This document shows, in pieces, positions 38,067-47,234 of a DNA stretch of 64,000 bases. How positions within the stretch are numbered: position 1 is the first letter of the stretch; the number at the start of each line of letters is the position of its first letter. The stretch is from Roseimaritima sediminicola. Lineage in GTDB: Bacteria > Planctomycetota > Planctomycetia > Pirellulales > Pirellulaceae. Made by a program: the position numbers and the translations under genes. The notes beneath the pieces were generated by a model. It was not told the DNA's origin. It saw nothing but the letters and a program-made list of their open reading frames with translations, and made no database searches. The stretch spans positions 45,852-109,851 of the forward strand of contig NZ_WIAD01000013.1 of NCBI RefSeq assembly GCF_009618275.1. Reading direction: 5' to 3'.

Positions 38067-39315
38067 CGGCGATGCAGTACAGGGCTTGATCGCTGCGCAA
38101 GTACAACTTGTTCTCAGAAACGGCCGGTGAAGCGTTGAAGTCGGTGTCGTCGCCGGCCAGGACGTTTTGAGCCACCGGCTGGAAGGTATCGCCGGGCTTG
38201 TAGACCAGCGTCCCGCTGCGACGCGTAACCACATAGATATGTTCGCCGATCAACACAGGTGAAGCGTACACCGGGCGGCCGCTTGCCAGGTCGTCAACAC
38301 GCTCGCGATAGATCTCCTCGCCATCTTCGGCCGAGATGCTGTAGGCGATCCCGCGGTCATCGATCCAGTAGAGACGGTTCTGGTGAAGCAGCGGGGTGGC
38401 GACGTAGGAACTGGACCGGTTGGACCAGAGAACGTGCGAGTCGGTAACGTCCTTTTTTCCACCGGCCTCGACCGCGATGCTGCCCGATGCGCGGAAGCCG
38501 CCAAAGCTGTAGATCGTTTTCCCATCGACGATGACCGACGGGCACACATTCCCGGACATCGGTGATTCGCAGAACCAACGCAGCTTGCCCGTCTTCGGAT
38601 TCAGCGCCCAGATCTCTTCGGGCACGCTGATCACCAGCTCATAATCGCCGTCGCCCAGGTTGACCAAGCGGGGCGTGCCGTAAGTCAATTCCAACATGCC
38701 GGCTTCCTGTTTCCACAGCACTTCACCCGTGGCCTTGTCCAGCGCGATGATCGACTTCGACTCCTCGGACGCGTTGACGATCAGGCGATCCTCGAACAGG
38801 ATCAAACTGGCCGCCGAGCCCCATTGTCGGTTGCTGGACTCTTTGCCTACATCGACGCTCCAGTTTTTCTTGCCGTCCAGGCTCAGCGAATGGACGCCGC
38901 CCTTGCCGAGGAAAACGTAAACGTGCTCGCCGTCGCTGACCGGCGTATTGCTGGCGTAGCCGTGTTCGGTGATGTAACCCTCGTAGCGATCTTCGCGGTA
39001 GTCGATCGGGAAATCGACGGACCACAGCGGTTGGCCGGTGTGCTTGTTGAAACACAGGACCTGGCGTTTCGCTTCGGAATCGCTGCTGACATAGCACGTG
39101 ACCAGCACCTTGTCGCCGACCACAATCGGGCTGGATGATCCCGGCCCCGGCAACTCAACTTTCCACGCCAGGTTCTGCGAATTGCTCCAAGTGACGGGGA
39201 CGACATCCTCGGTTTTAGCGTTCCCATGGGGCCCAAGAAACTGAGGCCAGTCGTCCGCAAACAGGGCAGGGCACGCGGTAAGCAGGCAGAGGAAGGCAAA
39301 TAGTGGGCGGCGCAT
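38053..39315 (-). CDS. Secreted PQQ-like beta-propeller protein
   Basis: A 420-residue protein from the ATG at 39315, with signal peptide MRRPLFAFLCLLTACPALFA; a 20-codon upstream extension is rejected. DDWPQFLGPHGNAKTE is the usual opening of these planctomycete propellers. Blade motifs recur, such as HTGQPLWSVDFPI, ATGEVLWKQEAG and KTGKLRWFCESP. PQQ-like repeats form an eight-bladed propeller, here without proof of cofactor binding. The gene's stop overlaps the start of the helicase gene, an odd pairing of an exported protein with a DNA-repair operon. Confidence 0.87.
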   Translation of the reverse strand: MRRPLFAFLCLLTACPALFADDWPQFLGPHGNAKTEDVVPVTWSNSQNLAWKVELPGPGSSSPIVVGDKVLVTCYVSSDSEAKRQVLCFNKHTGQPLWSVDFPIDYREDRYEGYITEHGYASNTPVSDGEHVYVFLGKGGVHSLSLDGKKNWSVDVGKESSNRQWGSAASLILFEDRLIVNASEESKSIIALDKATGEVLWKQEAGMLELTYGTPRLVNLGDGDYELVISVPEEIWALNPKTGKLRWFCESPMSGNVCPSVIVDGKTIYSFGGFRASGSIAVEAGGKKDVTDSHVLWSNRSSSYVATPLLHQNRLYWIDDRGIAYSISAEDGEEIYRERVDDLASGRPVYASPVLIGEHIYVVTRRSGTLVYKPGDTFQPVAQNVLAGDDTDFNASPAVSENKLYLRSDQALYCIADAHR

Positions 39316-39520
39316 GGCTCTGGACTCTCGGACAGAGAAGGACGTGAAGAGAGGACGCGGAGCCGCAGAGGGCAACGTTCCGTGGGCTCTGGGTATGTGC
39401 TCATTCTACGCGTTGTTGCAAAGTGATGGTTTACAATAGGTCAGGCACGTCGGCATGAATCCAGCAGTAAACCCCTGCGTCAGCACTGTCCCAAAGGGGG
39501 CAGTGGTGCCGAAGTTAACG

Positions 39521-39548
39521 TTGTGGCGTGCATAGCGGGGTCTAGAAT
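39521..39548 (+). promoter_or_regulatory. Possible sigma-70-type promoter
   Basis: TTGTGG (39521-39526) and TAGAAT (39543-39548) are 16 nt apart, 25 nt before the TTG start of the sulfatase gene. A weak hairpin (CACTGTCCC...GGGGCAGTG) lies just upstream at about 39486-39507. Prediction by consensus only. Confidence 0.35.
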
Positions 39549-39572
39549 CCGTTCGGTCACGGAGATTGCGTT

Positions 39573-41021
39573 TTGTTTGAAAAGCTTTTGCTGACTGGTG
39601 TGGCGGGCAGGCTCGCCGCCGGCGTTGCTCTGTTAGCGTCTTGTCTGACGGCCGCCGCACCGGCCGCCGCCGACAAGCCGAACTTCATCGTCATCTTTAC
39701 CGACGATCAGGGCTATCAGGATCTGGGCTGCTTTGGTTCGCCCGACATTGAAACTCCGCGTATCGACCGGATGGCCGCAGAAGGGATGCGGTTTACGAAC
39801 TTTTATGCGCAAACCGTTTGCGGCCCATCGCGAGCAGCGTTGTTGACCGGATCCTATCCATTGCGGGTCGCCCGGCATGCCGACCCCGATTCGATTCATC
39901 CCGAGCTGCACACCGACGAAGTGACCATTGCGGAGATTTTGAAGCAGCAGGGGTACGCGACCGCGGCGTTCGGTAAATGGGATTTGGCGGGGCATCATCA
40001 ATTCCGCTACGTGCCGGAGTTGCTGCCGACGCATCAGGGCTTTGACGAGTACTTCGGTACGCCCGGCAGCAACGACCAAGCGGTCAATCTGATCCGCGGT
40101 ACCCGGCGAGTCGAAATCAACGCGGACATGTCCACGTTGACGCGGCGGTACACCGACGAGGCGCTCGACTTTCTCGACCGTCATCGTGACCAGCCCTTCT
40201 TCGTGTATCTCGCCCACACGATGCCGCACACTCGCCTGGCCGTCTCCGAAGCTTTCAAAGGCAAGTCCGCCGGCGGGTTCTATGGCGACGTGATCGAAGA
40301 GATCGATTTCAACGTCGGACGGGTGTTGGACAGGGTGCAGCAGCTGGGGCTGGACGAAAACACCTATGTCATCTTTACCAGCGACAACGGCCCGTGGCTG
40401 CTGCGTGGCGATCACGGCGGCCACGCGGATCCGCTGCGCGGGGCGAAGACGTCGTGCTGGGAGGGCGGGCTGCGCGTGCCCTGTGTGATGCGAGCTCCCG
40501 GTCGGATTCCGGCGGCCAGCCAGTGTGACGCGGTGACGGCAACGATTGATCTGCTGCCCACCCTGGCTCAGCTGGCCGGCGGCACCGTGCCTGCCGACCG
40601 CGTCATCGATGGCGTCGATATCTCGGGCCTGATGCACGGCGAACAGGACCAGCTGCAGCGGCCGTTTTACTACTATCAACACGACAGCCTGCGAGCGGTG
40701 CGAGCGGGCAAGTGGAAACTGATGCTGCCGCACACCGAACCGGTGCAGGGCAGCATCGCCACGAAATGGCGGCGACATGTCGCCAAGGAAGATGCGGTGC
40801 GGATCGGCCGGCCCCAGCTGTACGACCTGGACGCCGACATCGGCGAAACCACGAACGTCGCCGCCGAGCATCCCGAGAAAGTTGCCGAGCTGATGGAGCT
40901 GGCCGAGCAGGCGCGGCAGGACATCGGCGACCACGACCGTTTCGGCGCCGGAGCCCGCACCTTCGGCGCCCCCCGCCGCACGTTGTCCGGCGAACAAGCG
41001 GCAAATAACCAAGGCCGTTAG
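39573..41021 (+). CDS. Secreted sulfatase, copy 1
   Basis: A 482-residue protein starting at TTG (39573), supported by GGAG at 39561 and by the signal peptide it opens. NFIVIFTDDQGYQDLGCFGS is the metal-binding N-terminal block. CGPSRAALLTG (Cys 83) is the C-x-P-S-R formylglycine signature, and TSDNGPW supplies further metal ligands. It should hydrolyse sulfate esters, probably of marine or algal polysaccharide, outside the cytoplasm. Activity needs a formylglycine-generating or anSME enzyme encoded elsewhere. It converges on sulfatase copy 2. Confidence 0.92.
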   Translation: MFEKLLLTGVAGRLAAGVALLASCLTAAAPAAADKPNFIVIFTDDQGYQDLGCFGSPDIETPRIDRMAAEGMRFTNFYAQTVCGPSRAALLTGSYPLRVARHADPDSIHPELHTDEVTIAEILKQQGYATAAFGKWDLAGHHQFRYVPELLPTHQGFDEYFGTPGSNDQAVNLIRGTRRVEINADMSTLTRRYTDEALDFLDRHRDQPFFVYLAHTMPHTRLAVSEAFKGKSAGGFYGDVIEEIDFNVGRVLDRVQQLGLDENTYVIFTSDNGPWLLRGDHGGHADPLRGAKTSCWEGGLRVPCVMRAPGRIPAASQCDAVTATIDLLPTLAQLAGGTVPADRVIDGVDISGLMHGEQDQLQRPFYYYQHDSLRAVRAGKWKLMLPHTEPVQGSIATKWRRHVAKEDAVRIGRPQLYDLDADIGETTNVAAEHPEKVAELMELAEQARQDIGDHDRFGAGARTFGAPRRTLSGEQAANNQGR

Positions 41022-41149
41022 GAACAAGGGCGAGGATTACAGCCACCGGGCAGTGACGGCAGGGCAACGCCCTGGGGTTGAAAACCGACAAGGCGCCGAG
41101 CCCCAAGGGGGCGGCCCTATTCGTTGGCAAGACTTTGGATTGGTAGAAG

Positions 41150-42583
41150 CTACTCTTTCGCCGTGGCGCGGATGTCCCAGTTAGGCCAGGGCTGGAAGTT
41201 GGCTTTGCCGACGTTGTAGGGTGGCACGCCGCCGGCCGGTTGTAGCTCGCGGTGCGTCTTCAGCTTGGCGACCAGCGTCTGCACGACTTCGGGGTGCTCT
41301 GCCGCCACGTCGCTTTGCTCGTTTGGGTCTTCGCCCAGGCGGAATAGGTGGACGCGGTGGCGGTCGGTGATTCCCGCGCGGCGCAGGTCGGGACCGATCA
41401 CGACCAGCTTCCAATTCGGCGTGGTGATCGCCATCGTTTCCTTTTCCGGGCCCGGTTGTCCGTGATAGGAAAACCACGGGCGCGGTGGCAACGTTTGCCC
41501 GCGGCCGGATAACACGTCGCTGACGTCGATGCCATCGAAGGGGCGGACGCGTTCTTCCGCGGATTGCGGTGGCACGCCGGCGCTGGCCAGGATGGTGGGC
41601 ATCACGTCGATGTAACCCATCGGCTGGCGGACCGTTCGCCCACCGGGCCAAGCGCGCGGCCAACGCACGCAAGCCGGCACGCGGATCCCGCCTTCGAACG
41701 TCGTCAGCTTGCTGCCGCGAAGCGGACGGTTGTTGCGCTCGAAACGGCCGACGCCGCCGTTGTCGCTGAAAAACCAAACCTGCGTGTTTTCGGCCTCCGC
41801 TTTGCCGCTGGCCTCGATCGCTGCCAGAATGCGGCCGATGGCCTCGTCCATGCTCTCGATCATGGCCAGGTAAGTCGCTTCGCGCTGCGGGCGGCCGGGG
41901 CGGGTATGGCGCGCGATGGCTTCGGGTTTGGCTTGGAAGGGAGAATGGGGCGCGTTGAAGGGAACGTAACAGAAGTACGGTGCCTCTTCGGGGGCCGCCT
42001 GGCGGATGAACTCGACCGCCGCGTCGGCGATCAAGTCCGTGGCGTAGCCGCTGCGCTGCGAAGGTTCTAACCCCTCATGCCAATCTCGCTGGCCTTCACG
42101 CTGCAAACTGAAATAGTCGATCGCGCCGTTGTAATGACCTTCGAACGCCGTAAAGCCCTGCCGCAGCGGATGCCAGTCCAGTCGATGGTGTCCCAGATGC
42201 CATTTGCCAAAGATGCCCCGGTGTGTGTAGCCCGCATCGGCGAGGGCTTCGGCCAGCGTGCGCTGGGCAGTGGGCAAGCCGTAGTCGCGATAAGGCGGGA
42301 TGACCGCGCGGGCCAGCCCAAAGCGAATCGGGTAGCGGCCCGTTAATAATCCGGCTCGCGTGGGCGAGCACATCGGGGCCACGTAGAAACGGTCCAGTTC
42401 GATGCCTTCTCCGGCCAAGCGATCCAGGTTGGGCGTCCGGGCCCAATCGGAATGGTACCCCACGGCGTTCCAGCCCAGGTCGTCGGCCAGCAGGATCACG
42501 ACGTTCGGTGGCGGGGCCGCAGCGGAAACTGTGTTGCCGGCGATCAGCAGTCCAAGGCAGAGGGTTAGAAAGCAGTTTTTCAT
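41150..42583 (-). CDS. Secreted sulfatase, copy 2
   Basis: A 477-residue protein with signal peptide [39 protein letters not shown] carries the first metal ligands. [11 protein letters not shown] (Cys 72) is a C-x-P-T-R version of the formylglycine motif, found in arylsulfatase B-like enzymes. FGKWHLGH and FSDNGG are further family blocks. The C-terminal third is typical of type I sulfatases ([15 protein letters not shown]). The 128-nt gap to the convergent sulfatase copy 1 holds a short GGGCAACGCCC palindrome. The GxxExxY element begins 21 nt before its start. Confidence 0.92.
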   Translation of the reverse strand: MKNCFLTLCLGLLIAGNTVSAAAPPPNVVILLADDLGWNAVGYHSDWARTPNLDRLAGEGIELDRFYVAPMCSPTRAGLLTGRYPIRFGLARAVIPPYRDYGLPTAQRTLAEALADAGYTHRGIFGKWHLGHHRLDWHPLRQGFTAFEGHYNGAIDYFSLQREGQRDWHEGLEPSQRSGYATDLIADAAVEFIRQAAPEEAPYFCYVPFNAPHSPFQAKPEAIARHTRPGRPQREATYLAMIESMDEAIGRILAAIEASGKAEAENTQVWFFSDNGGVGRFERNNRPLRGSKLTTFEGGIRVPACVRWPRAWPGGRTVRQPMGYIDVMPTILASAGVPPQSAEERVRPFDGIDVSDVLSGRGQTLPPRPWFSYHGQPGPEKETMAITTPNWKLVVIGPDLRRAGITDRHRVHLFRLGEDPNEQSDVAAEHPEVVQTLVAKLKTHRELQPAGGVPPYNVGKANFQPWPNWDIRATAKE

Positions 42584-42604
42584 CGGTTGGTGCTCGGGAC
42601 AGGA

Positions 42605-42837
42605 TTAACCACAGAGACACAGAGGGTGGGTGTTGCAGAGCGAGGCGTTTGATTCCGTCCTTGAGGACGGGGACGTTGAAATTGATCAGCAGTCCCAAAG
42701 GAACGTTGGCAAGTTTCATGTAGGAGAGTGTTTGGGCCGTGTGCACCGGTGCCAGCGATGTCACGGATTTCAAATGGCGGCACCGATTACGGCTCCGGTC
42801 AATTCCGATCCACTCATCTCTGTGTCTCTGTGGTTAA
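42605..42837. mobile_element. 233-bp element bounded by perfect 20-bp inverted repeats
   Basis: TTAACCACAGAGACACAGAG at 42605-42624 recurs exactly inverted at 42818-42837. Between them is only the wrecked GxxExxY gene. The right-hand repeat supplies the TAA stop of mntR (42834-42836). There is no transposase, so it can only be a passive or non-autonomous element. The name 'mobile' is inference from the repeat structure. Confidence 0.65.
42625..42817 (-). pseudogene. GxxExxY protein, internally deleted
   Basis: Reading from the ATG at 42817 gives [15 protein letters not shown], the conserved N-terminus of GxxExxY (PDDEXK_3-type) proteins, then a stop. Directly after, in another frame, comes [20 protein letters not shown] and then [20 protein letters not shown], the conserved C-terminus. 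The central portion, including the GxxExxY motif itself, is missing (about 60-70 codons compared with the usual 120-130). The gene is therefore dead by an internal, frame-breaking deletion. Intact members are small predicted nuclease-fold proteins of unknown role. Confidence 0.82.
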
Positions 42838-43241
42838 GTCGGCCAGCCGTCTTTAAGGATCCGCGTCATCGCCTGCAAGGTTTCCTTGCTGACGTGGTGC
42901 TCGATGCCTTCGCTGTCGATGGCCGCGGTCTGGGGGCTGACGCCCATCGCTTCCAAAAAACTTTGCACGATCTCGTGCCGCTTGCGTGAGGCGGCGGCCA
43001 ACCGCCGGCCGCGAGCGGTCAATTCAATCGGCTGGTAACGCTCGGTCGTCACCAACCCATCCCGCTGCAAGCGGGCAATCGTATTATTCACCGTCGCGTG
43101 GGTGACCGCAAAATGCCGGACCAGGTCCATCGAACGGCACCGTCCTTTTTCGGCAATCGTGTCGGCGATGGCTTCGACGTAGTCCTCGGCGACTTCGCTG
43201 GCGTGGTCGTCGCGGGTGCGTTTGTGGATTCTTTCGGCCAA
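42834..43241 (-). CDS. mntR: Manganese-responsive DtxR-family regulator MntR
   Basis: A 135-residue protein. A helix-turn-helix (about 35-65, MDLVRHFAVTHATVNNTIARL) is followed by the metal-binding dimerisation domain. EDYVEAI, RKRHEIV and SEGIEHHVS hold the Asp/Glu and His ligands of the E. coli-type MntR. When loaded with Mn it binds palindromic operators, repressing uptake and activating export. The start is TTG (43241). Two matching dyads lie 137-218 nt upstream. The stop codon is donated by the end of the adjacent repeat element, so the C-terminus may differ from that of relatives. Confidence 0.88.
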   Translation of the reverse strand: MAERIHKRTRDDHASEVAEDYVEAIADTIAEKGRCRSMDLVRHFAVTHATVNNTIARLQRDGLVTTERYQPIELTARGRRLAAASRKRHEIVQSFLEAMGVSPQTAAIDSEGIEHHVSKETLQAMTRILKDGWPT

Positions 43242-43377
43242 TTCAAAGACTCTTCGGCGGCGGCGACGCGATCGGCTGGTCCGGCCCGGTGGCCGAGGGC
43301 CCTTTAATTTACCTGAATCATTTTTCCTCTGTACCCCCTTCTCCCGCGGTGCCCGGCAGCCTAGAATCGCCCAGCAT

Positions 43378-43399
43378 AAAGTTAGTCGTTGCTAACTTT
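43378..43399. promoter_or_regulatory. Putative MntR operator 1
   Basis: Perfect 8-6-8 dyad, AAAGTTAG-N6-CTAACTTT. The architecture equals that of the E. coli MntR box as I recall it (AAACATAG-N6-CTATGTTT). It lies 101 nt before the DUF1559 start and 137 nt before that of mntR. Confidence 0.65.
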
Positions 43400-43441
43400 T
43401 CGAGGCGCTCCAACGGTTCGGCTCCGTTTTTTTGTGCCCCG

Positions 43442-43459
43442 AGTTAGCCGTGGCTAACT
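43442..43459. promoter_or_regulatory. Putative MntR operator 2
   Basis: Perfect dyad AGTTAGCCGTGGCTAACT. It shares GTTAG-YCGTKG-CTAAC with operator 1, 62 nt away centre to centre, and lies 41 nt before the DUF1559 start, a position suited to repression. Confidence 0.65.
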
Positions 43460-43500
43460 TTAGGGGCCGGTGCTCGACGTTTTGTGGAGGTTTGAAACAG

Positions 43501-44670
43501 ATGCGGAAAACGATGGCAGGTCAGATACCAAGGCAGGCGAAACAGGTGGGTTCCGAAGAGGCGAGCGGCGTTGAGGCCGCGGGCATGGCCGCAGGTGCGG
43601 CTCGGCGCCGCTCGGGATTCACGCTGGTGGAACTGTTGGTCGTGATCGCGATCATCGGCGTATTGGTTGGACTCTTGCTGCCAGCGGTCCAGGCGGCGCG
43701 TGAGGCCGCGCGGCGAATGTCTTGCAGCAACAATCTGAAACAGATCGGCCTGGCCGCACAGAACTATCACGCCACCTTCAATCGCTTGCCGTCCGGTTAT
43801 GTGTCGCATCCGACCAACAATGGGGCGGTGCCCGCGCATGTGTTGATCGATCCCGATACTTGGGATGCGGGTCCGGGCTGGGGCTGGGCCGCCGGCCTGT
43901 TGCCCTTTGCCGAAGCCAATGTGGTGGCCGATAACCTACGTTTCGACCGCCCGATCTGGGCCCCCGAGAACCGTTCGACCGTGGGCATGAATCTGCCGCT
44001 GTGGCTGTGTCCAACCAGCTCGGGCGATTCCGAGCCGTTCTTGGTTACCGGACCCTCGGGACAACCGCTGAGCGTGGGCGGGGCGCCGGTTCGCCTCGGC
44101 CGCAGTCACTACGTCGCCAGCCATGGCCAAGAAAGCTGTTGGGGCGAGTGCGGGGCGGTGACCAGCGGGCCGGTGTTCACCGATATCTACACGTCCGAGA
44201 CCGCCGTGGTCAGGATCCAAGGCGATGCCAGCCGAGTGGCCGATGGTCCGTTCTATCGCAACAGCCGGACCCGTTACAGCGATGTCACCGACGGCCTGAG
44301 CAATACGATCTTCTTCGGCGAACACAGTTCGGCCCTCAGCGACAAAACCTGGGTGGGCGTGGTGCCCGGCGCGATGACGCATCCCCGGTTCAGCTCGCCG
44401 GAAAACGGACCCGATGCCGCGGCCACGCTGACCCTGGTCCATGGCGGGCCCTCGGGCGGCGAGCTGGACATTACCGGCCACCCGATCATTCATCCCGTTA
44501 ACTTTCCCACCTATCACGTCGGGCAGATGTTTTCCCAACATCCCGGCGGCGGGATGGTGGCCCTGGGGGACGGTTCGGTCCGCTTTATCAGCGAGTTCGT
44601 GGATCTGTACGTGTGGGCAGAGCTGTCGAGCATGAACGAAGGCGAAGTCATCCGCTGGGACAAACTCTAG
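43501..44670 (+). CDS. DUF1559 pseudopilin-like protein
   Basis: A 389-residue protein from the ATG at 43501, supported by GGAGG 10 nt before it; an upstream start at 43432 would overlap operator 2. [20 protein letters not shown] is a type IV prepilin signal (cleaved after Gly, N-methylated Phe). Next comes [20 protein letters not shown] and the DUF1559 body, ending with the family's [15 protein letters not shown]. Such proteins are massively amplified in planctomycetes and are thought to be surface pseudopilins. The leader of about 50 residues before the pilin motif is longer than usual. Two MntR-type dyads precede it. Confidence 0.9.
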   Translation: MRKTMAGQIPRQAKQVGSEEASGVEAAGMAAGAARRRSGFTLVELLVVIAIIGVLVGLLLPAVQAAREAARRMSCSNNLKQIGLAAQNYHATFNRLPSGYVSHPTNNGAVPAHVLIDPDTWDAGPGWGWAAGLLPFAEANVVADNLRFDRPIWAPENRSTVGMNLPLWLCPTSSGDSEPFLVTGPSGQPLSVGGAPVRLGRSHYVASHGQESCWGECGAVTSGPVFTDIYTSETAVVRIQGDASRVADGPFYRNSRTRYSDVTDGLSNTIFFGEHSSALSDKTWVGVVPGAMTHPRFSSPENGPDAAATLTLVHGGPSGGELDITGHPIIHPVNFPTYHVGQMFSQHPGGGMVALGDGSVRFISEFVDLYVWAELSSMNEGEVIRWDKL

Positions 44671-44683
44671 GAGAAAAACCGTC

Positions 44684-45028
44684 ATGGGATCAAAACACTC
44701 GGAAACAAAATGGGACGGTCGTTCGGTCGCGATGCTCGCGGCGGCGCTGGTCGGCTGTTTCGTGCTGGTTTGGTGGCTGCTGCAGAAGGAGCCGCAACTG
44801 AACCGGCACGAGTACGACACCACGATCGCGCTGTACCGGATCTGTAACCAGCGCCGGCTCGCAGAACTGGACCAGATCGAGAACTTGCTGGAAACCGATC
44901 CGGCGGCGATCGGTTCCGCCGAGTCGCAGCAAGCGATCCGCGAGATCGTCGACGCCGCCCGGCAAGAACGCTGGCAGCGCGCGGCGGTCAGGTGCCGACG
45001 TTTGTTGGAAGCTCAGGTCGATCGCTGA
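44684..45028 (+). CDS. Small single-pass membrane protein
   Basis: A 114-residue protein. AGGAG precedes the ATG at 44684, 13 nt after the DUF1559 stop, so it is co-transcribed. One transmembrane segment (about 16-34, [17 protein letters not shown]) is followed by a charged helical domain of about 80 residues that should face the periplasm. No family recognised. Small helical membrane proteins commonly follow DUF1559 genes, so a helper role in assembly or anchoring is a guess. Confidence 0.8.
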   Translation: MGSKHSETKWDGRSVAMLAAALVGCFVLVWWLLQKEPQLNRHEYDTTIALYRICNQRRLAELDQIENLLETDPAAIGSAESQQAIREIVDAARQERWQRAAVRCRRLLEAQVDR

Positions 45029-45126
45029 ACGGACAAGTCGGCTTCAAGCCGGCATGGGATTCGCAGCACCTATCACGCTGTACCACTTTGTTTGTCCCCA
45101 GCGATTCTGAAGGAGAGCTACTCGCG

Positions 45127-45342
45127 ATGTCCGACCATATCTACAAAACGATCGAGATCACCGGAACCTCGACCAATTCGATCGAAGAAGCCGTGAACAA
45201 CGCCGTTCGGCATGCGGCCAAAACCGTCCGCTCGCTGCGGTGGTTCGTGGTGACCGAAACCCGGGGCGAAATCGATGGTGACGCGGTGAACCACTGGCAG
45301 GTTACCGTGAAGATCGGTTTCACGCTGGATGCCAGTACTTAG
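45127..45342 (+). CDS. Dodecin family flavin-binding protein
   Basis: A 71-residue protein from the ATG at 45127, preceded by AAGGAG; an in-frame extension upstream lacks support. [20 protein letters not shown] and [14 protein letters not shown] then [10 protein letters not shown] fit dodecin throughout, including the flavin-stacking Trp. Dodecins form hollow dodecamers that store or buffer FMN, riboflavin or lumichrome. Its stop overlaps that of the convergent pcm gene by 4 nt. The LOV protein elsewhere in the window is another flavin user, but no direct link is shown. Confidence 0.92.
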   Translation: MSDHIYKTIEITGTSTNSIEEAVNNAVRHAAKTVRSLRWFVVTETRGEIDGDAVNHWQVTVKIGFTLDAST

Positions 45343-45986
45343 GCATCGCCGATTAAGGGCACGAAACGCACCCCGCCCAGGTTTTCTCGTTCGTAGTCCT
45401 CGGGCCCTCGCTTGAGGATGCGAACGAGGTGCTGGGGGGCGGCTTCGGCGCCCAGGGGAATGACCAATCGGCCGCCCTCGGCCAGCTGGTCCAGCAAGGC
45501 CGACGGGATCTGGGCGCTGGCCGCGGCCACGCTGATCGCGTCATAGGGGGCGTGGTCCGGCCAGCCGCGAGTGCCGTCCCCGTGATGGACATAGACGTTG
45601 TCGTAACCGCCACGCTGCAAGCACTCCGCAGCCGCGGACGCCAGCTCACCCAGTCGCTCCACCGTATAAACCGCAGCCGCCAAGTGGCTGAGCACCGCGG
45701 CGGCATAGCCCGAACCGGTACCGACCTCCAGCACGCGATCGTCGGGTGAGAGCTGCAGGGCGCTGGCCATCAGGGCCACGATGTAGGGCTGGGAGATGGT
45801 CTGTCGGTGGCCGATGGGAAGGGCCGTGTTGGCGTAGGCCTCCTCCCGCAGATCCTCCGACACGAAGGCTTCGCGCGGTACTTGCTCGAGGGCTTGCAGA
45901 ACCGCCGGATCATCGACTTGCTGCTCGAGTTGGCGGATCAGCTGACGACGCTGCGCGGCGGAGGATGGTTCTTGAAAGGCGGACAT
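45339..45986 (-). CDS. pcm: Protein-L-isoaspartate O-methyltransferase
   Basis: A 215-residue protein. [20 protein letters not shown] and [19 protein letters not shown] (SAM-binding motif I) are diagnostic, and [18 protein letters not shown] completes the methyltransferase core. It methylates isoaspartyl residues in aged proteins, starting their repair. It lies 24 nt downstream of the 98-residue protein gene and 340 nt downstream of the DUF1206 gene, in one minus-strand operon. Length is normal for the family. Confidence 0.93.
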   Translation of the reverse strand: MSAFQEPSSAAQRRQLIRQLEQQVDDPAVLQALEQVPREAFVSEDLREEAYANTALPIGHRQTISQPYIVALMASALQLSPDDRVLEVGTGSGYAAAVLSHLAAAVYTVERLGELASAAAECLQRGGYDNVYVHHGDGTRGWPDHAPYDAISVAAASAQIPSALLDQLAEGGRLVIPLGAEAAPQHLVRILKRGPEDYERENLGGVRFVPLIGDA

Positions 45987-46010
45987 GGTGATCGTGGGGT
46001 TTGAGCCAGA

Positions 46011-46307
46011 TCAACGCGGCACGATGGTGAAGCCGGCCTGCTTGGCCTTGTCGATCATCGCCCGTCGCACAGCGGTGACATCCGGGACGATGACGCGGGT
46101 ATCGGGCGGCAAGTCCGCCGCGCGGTAAACGCGTTCGGTCACGTCCTCGACCAACACCGGCCGACCATCGGTCACCTCCTGGTGTTCATCGGTCAACACT
46201 CCCGTATGCACGCTATCGGCCGCCGTGCCTTCGACTTCGTCGCTGTCGCGGCGACCGGCATCGTGCGAGAAGCCTTCGTGCTTCCACTGGACGCTAAGCT
46301 CAGCCAT
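46011..46307 (-). CDS. Small conserved-looking protein of unknown function
   Basis: A 98-residue protein. The ATG at 46307 has AGGAG about 10 nt before it; a longer frame from 46349 overlaps the DUF1206 gene and is rejected. It is acidic in the middle (DEVEGTAADSVHTGVLTDEH) and ends with a small alpha/beta segment (AVRRAMIDKAKQAGFTIVPR). I recognise no family. Gaps of 19 nt upstream and 24 nt downstream place it in an operon with the DUF1206 gene and pcm. Confidence 0.72.
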   Translation of the reverse strand: MAELSVQWKHEGFSHDAGRRDSDEVEGTAADSVHTGVLTDEHQEVTDGRPVLVEDVTERVYRAADLPPDTRVIVPDVTAVRRAMIDKAKQAGFTIVPR

Positions 46308-46326
46308 GGTTGAGGGTCTCCTGGTA

Positions 46327-47187
46327 TTAGTGGTTGGCTCCGGCGACATTGAATCGCCGATACAGGCCCATCATGATTTGATGGATACCGAAACAAATCA
46401 GGCCCAGGCCGGTGATTCCGATCAGGATCTTGCCGTAGGGTTGCGAGGCGATGGCCGCCAGGGCATCGCTGATCCCCGCGATGTCGCCGTCGCCGGTGCC
46501 GCGAACCGCGGACATGATGATGAAGCCACCGATGATGGCGAATGCCACCGCCCGGGTGCTCAGCCCGATTCGACCGACATACAAGGCGAGTTTGCGTTTG
46601 TTCTCGTCCATCGCCGCCAGGTCGTATTTCTCCATGAACTTGGCTTTGATCGCTTTGTAAACAAAGGCGATGGCCACGCCGATGGTGATTCCTCCGGCAA
46701 TGCCCAGCAGGACGCGTCCCCACATCGTATCGAGCAGGGGACCGGCTTGGCCCTGTCCACCGCCACCGCCGGAACCGATGGCGATCGACGCGGCAAAGAA
46801 CGCGAGGGTCAAATACGCCAAACCGCTGATCGTGTATCCGATACGTTTGATCACACCCTTGGCATCGGTGCCTTCGCCCTCGGTGTCTTTGATCGCTTGG
46901 ACCAACCGCCAAGCCGTGTAGCCGAACAGACCGATGGCTACCAAACCCAGCAAGATCCGACCAAAGGGCTGTTGACCGATCTCGCGGATGGCCTCTCGTG
47001 CCCCGGCAATCTCACCGCCGGCACCGATCGCCAACTGGAAGGCCAGAAACCCGATGATGCCGTACACCACTCCTTTGGCGATATAGCCGGCTCGCCCCAA
47101 TGGTTCGATCCAACCGGGCACTTCGGGCAGCGAACGGGTACGGAACCCATGCCAAGTGATGGGGCCGCTGGGAGTGGTTGCGGACAT
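46327..47187 (-). CDS. DUF1206 six-helix membrane protein
   Basis: A 286-residue protein built of three repeats of a two-helix unit, each with a G(R/Y)xxKGVVYxIIG-like start (GRAGYIAKGVVYGIIG, KRIGYTISGLAYLTLA, GRIGLSTRAVAFAIIG). That is the DUF1206 pattern of three tandem membrane domains. Second helices carry GLVAIGLFGYTAWRL and equivalents. Function unknown. It heads an operon with a 98-residue protein and pcm. Confidence 0.9.
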   Translation of the reverse strand: MSATTPSGPITWHGFRTRSLPEVPGWIEPLGRAGYIAKGVVYGIIGFLAFQLAIGAGGEIAGAREAIREIGQQPFGRILLGLVAIGLFGYTAWRLVQAIKDTEGEGTDAKGVIKRIGYTISGLAYLTLAFFAASIAIGSGGGGGQGQAGPLLDTMWGRVLLGIAGGITIGVAIAFVYKAIKAKFMEKYDLAAMDENKRKLALYVGRIGLSTRAVAFAIIGGFIIMSAVRGTGDGDIAGISDALAAIASQPYGKILIGITGLGLICFGIHQIMMGLYRRFNVAGANH

Positions 47188-47234
47188 GTGACGAATTCCT
47201 GTGACGAGGAAAGAAAAGAAGAGAAAGAAACGGT

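Noticed and set aside
39633..41027. 464-codon minus-strand frame opposite sulfatase copy 1
   Set aside because: Antisense shadow; the plus-strand frame has a complete sulfatase active site.
42605..42837. Insertion sequence
   Set aside because: Only 233 bp, no transposase and no obvious target duplication; described as an element of unknown mobility.
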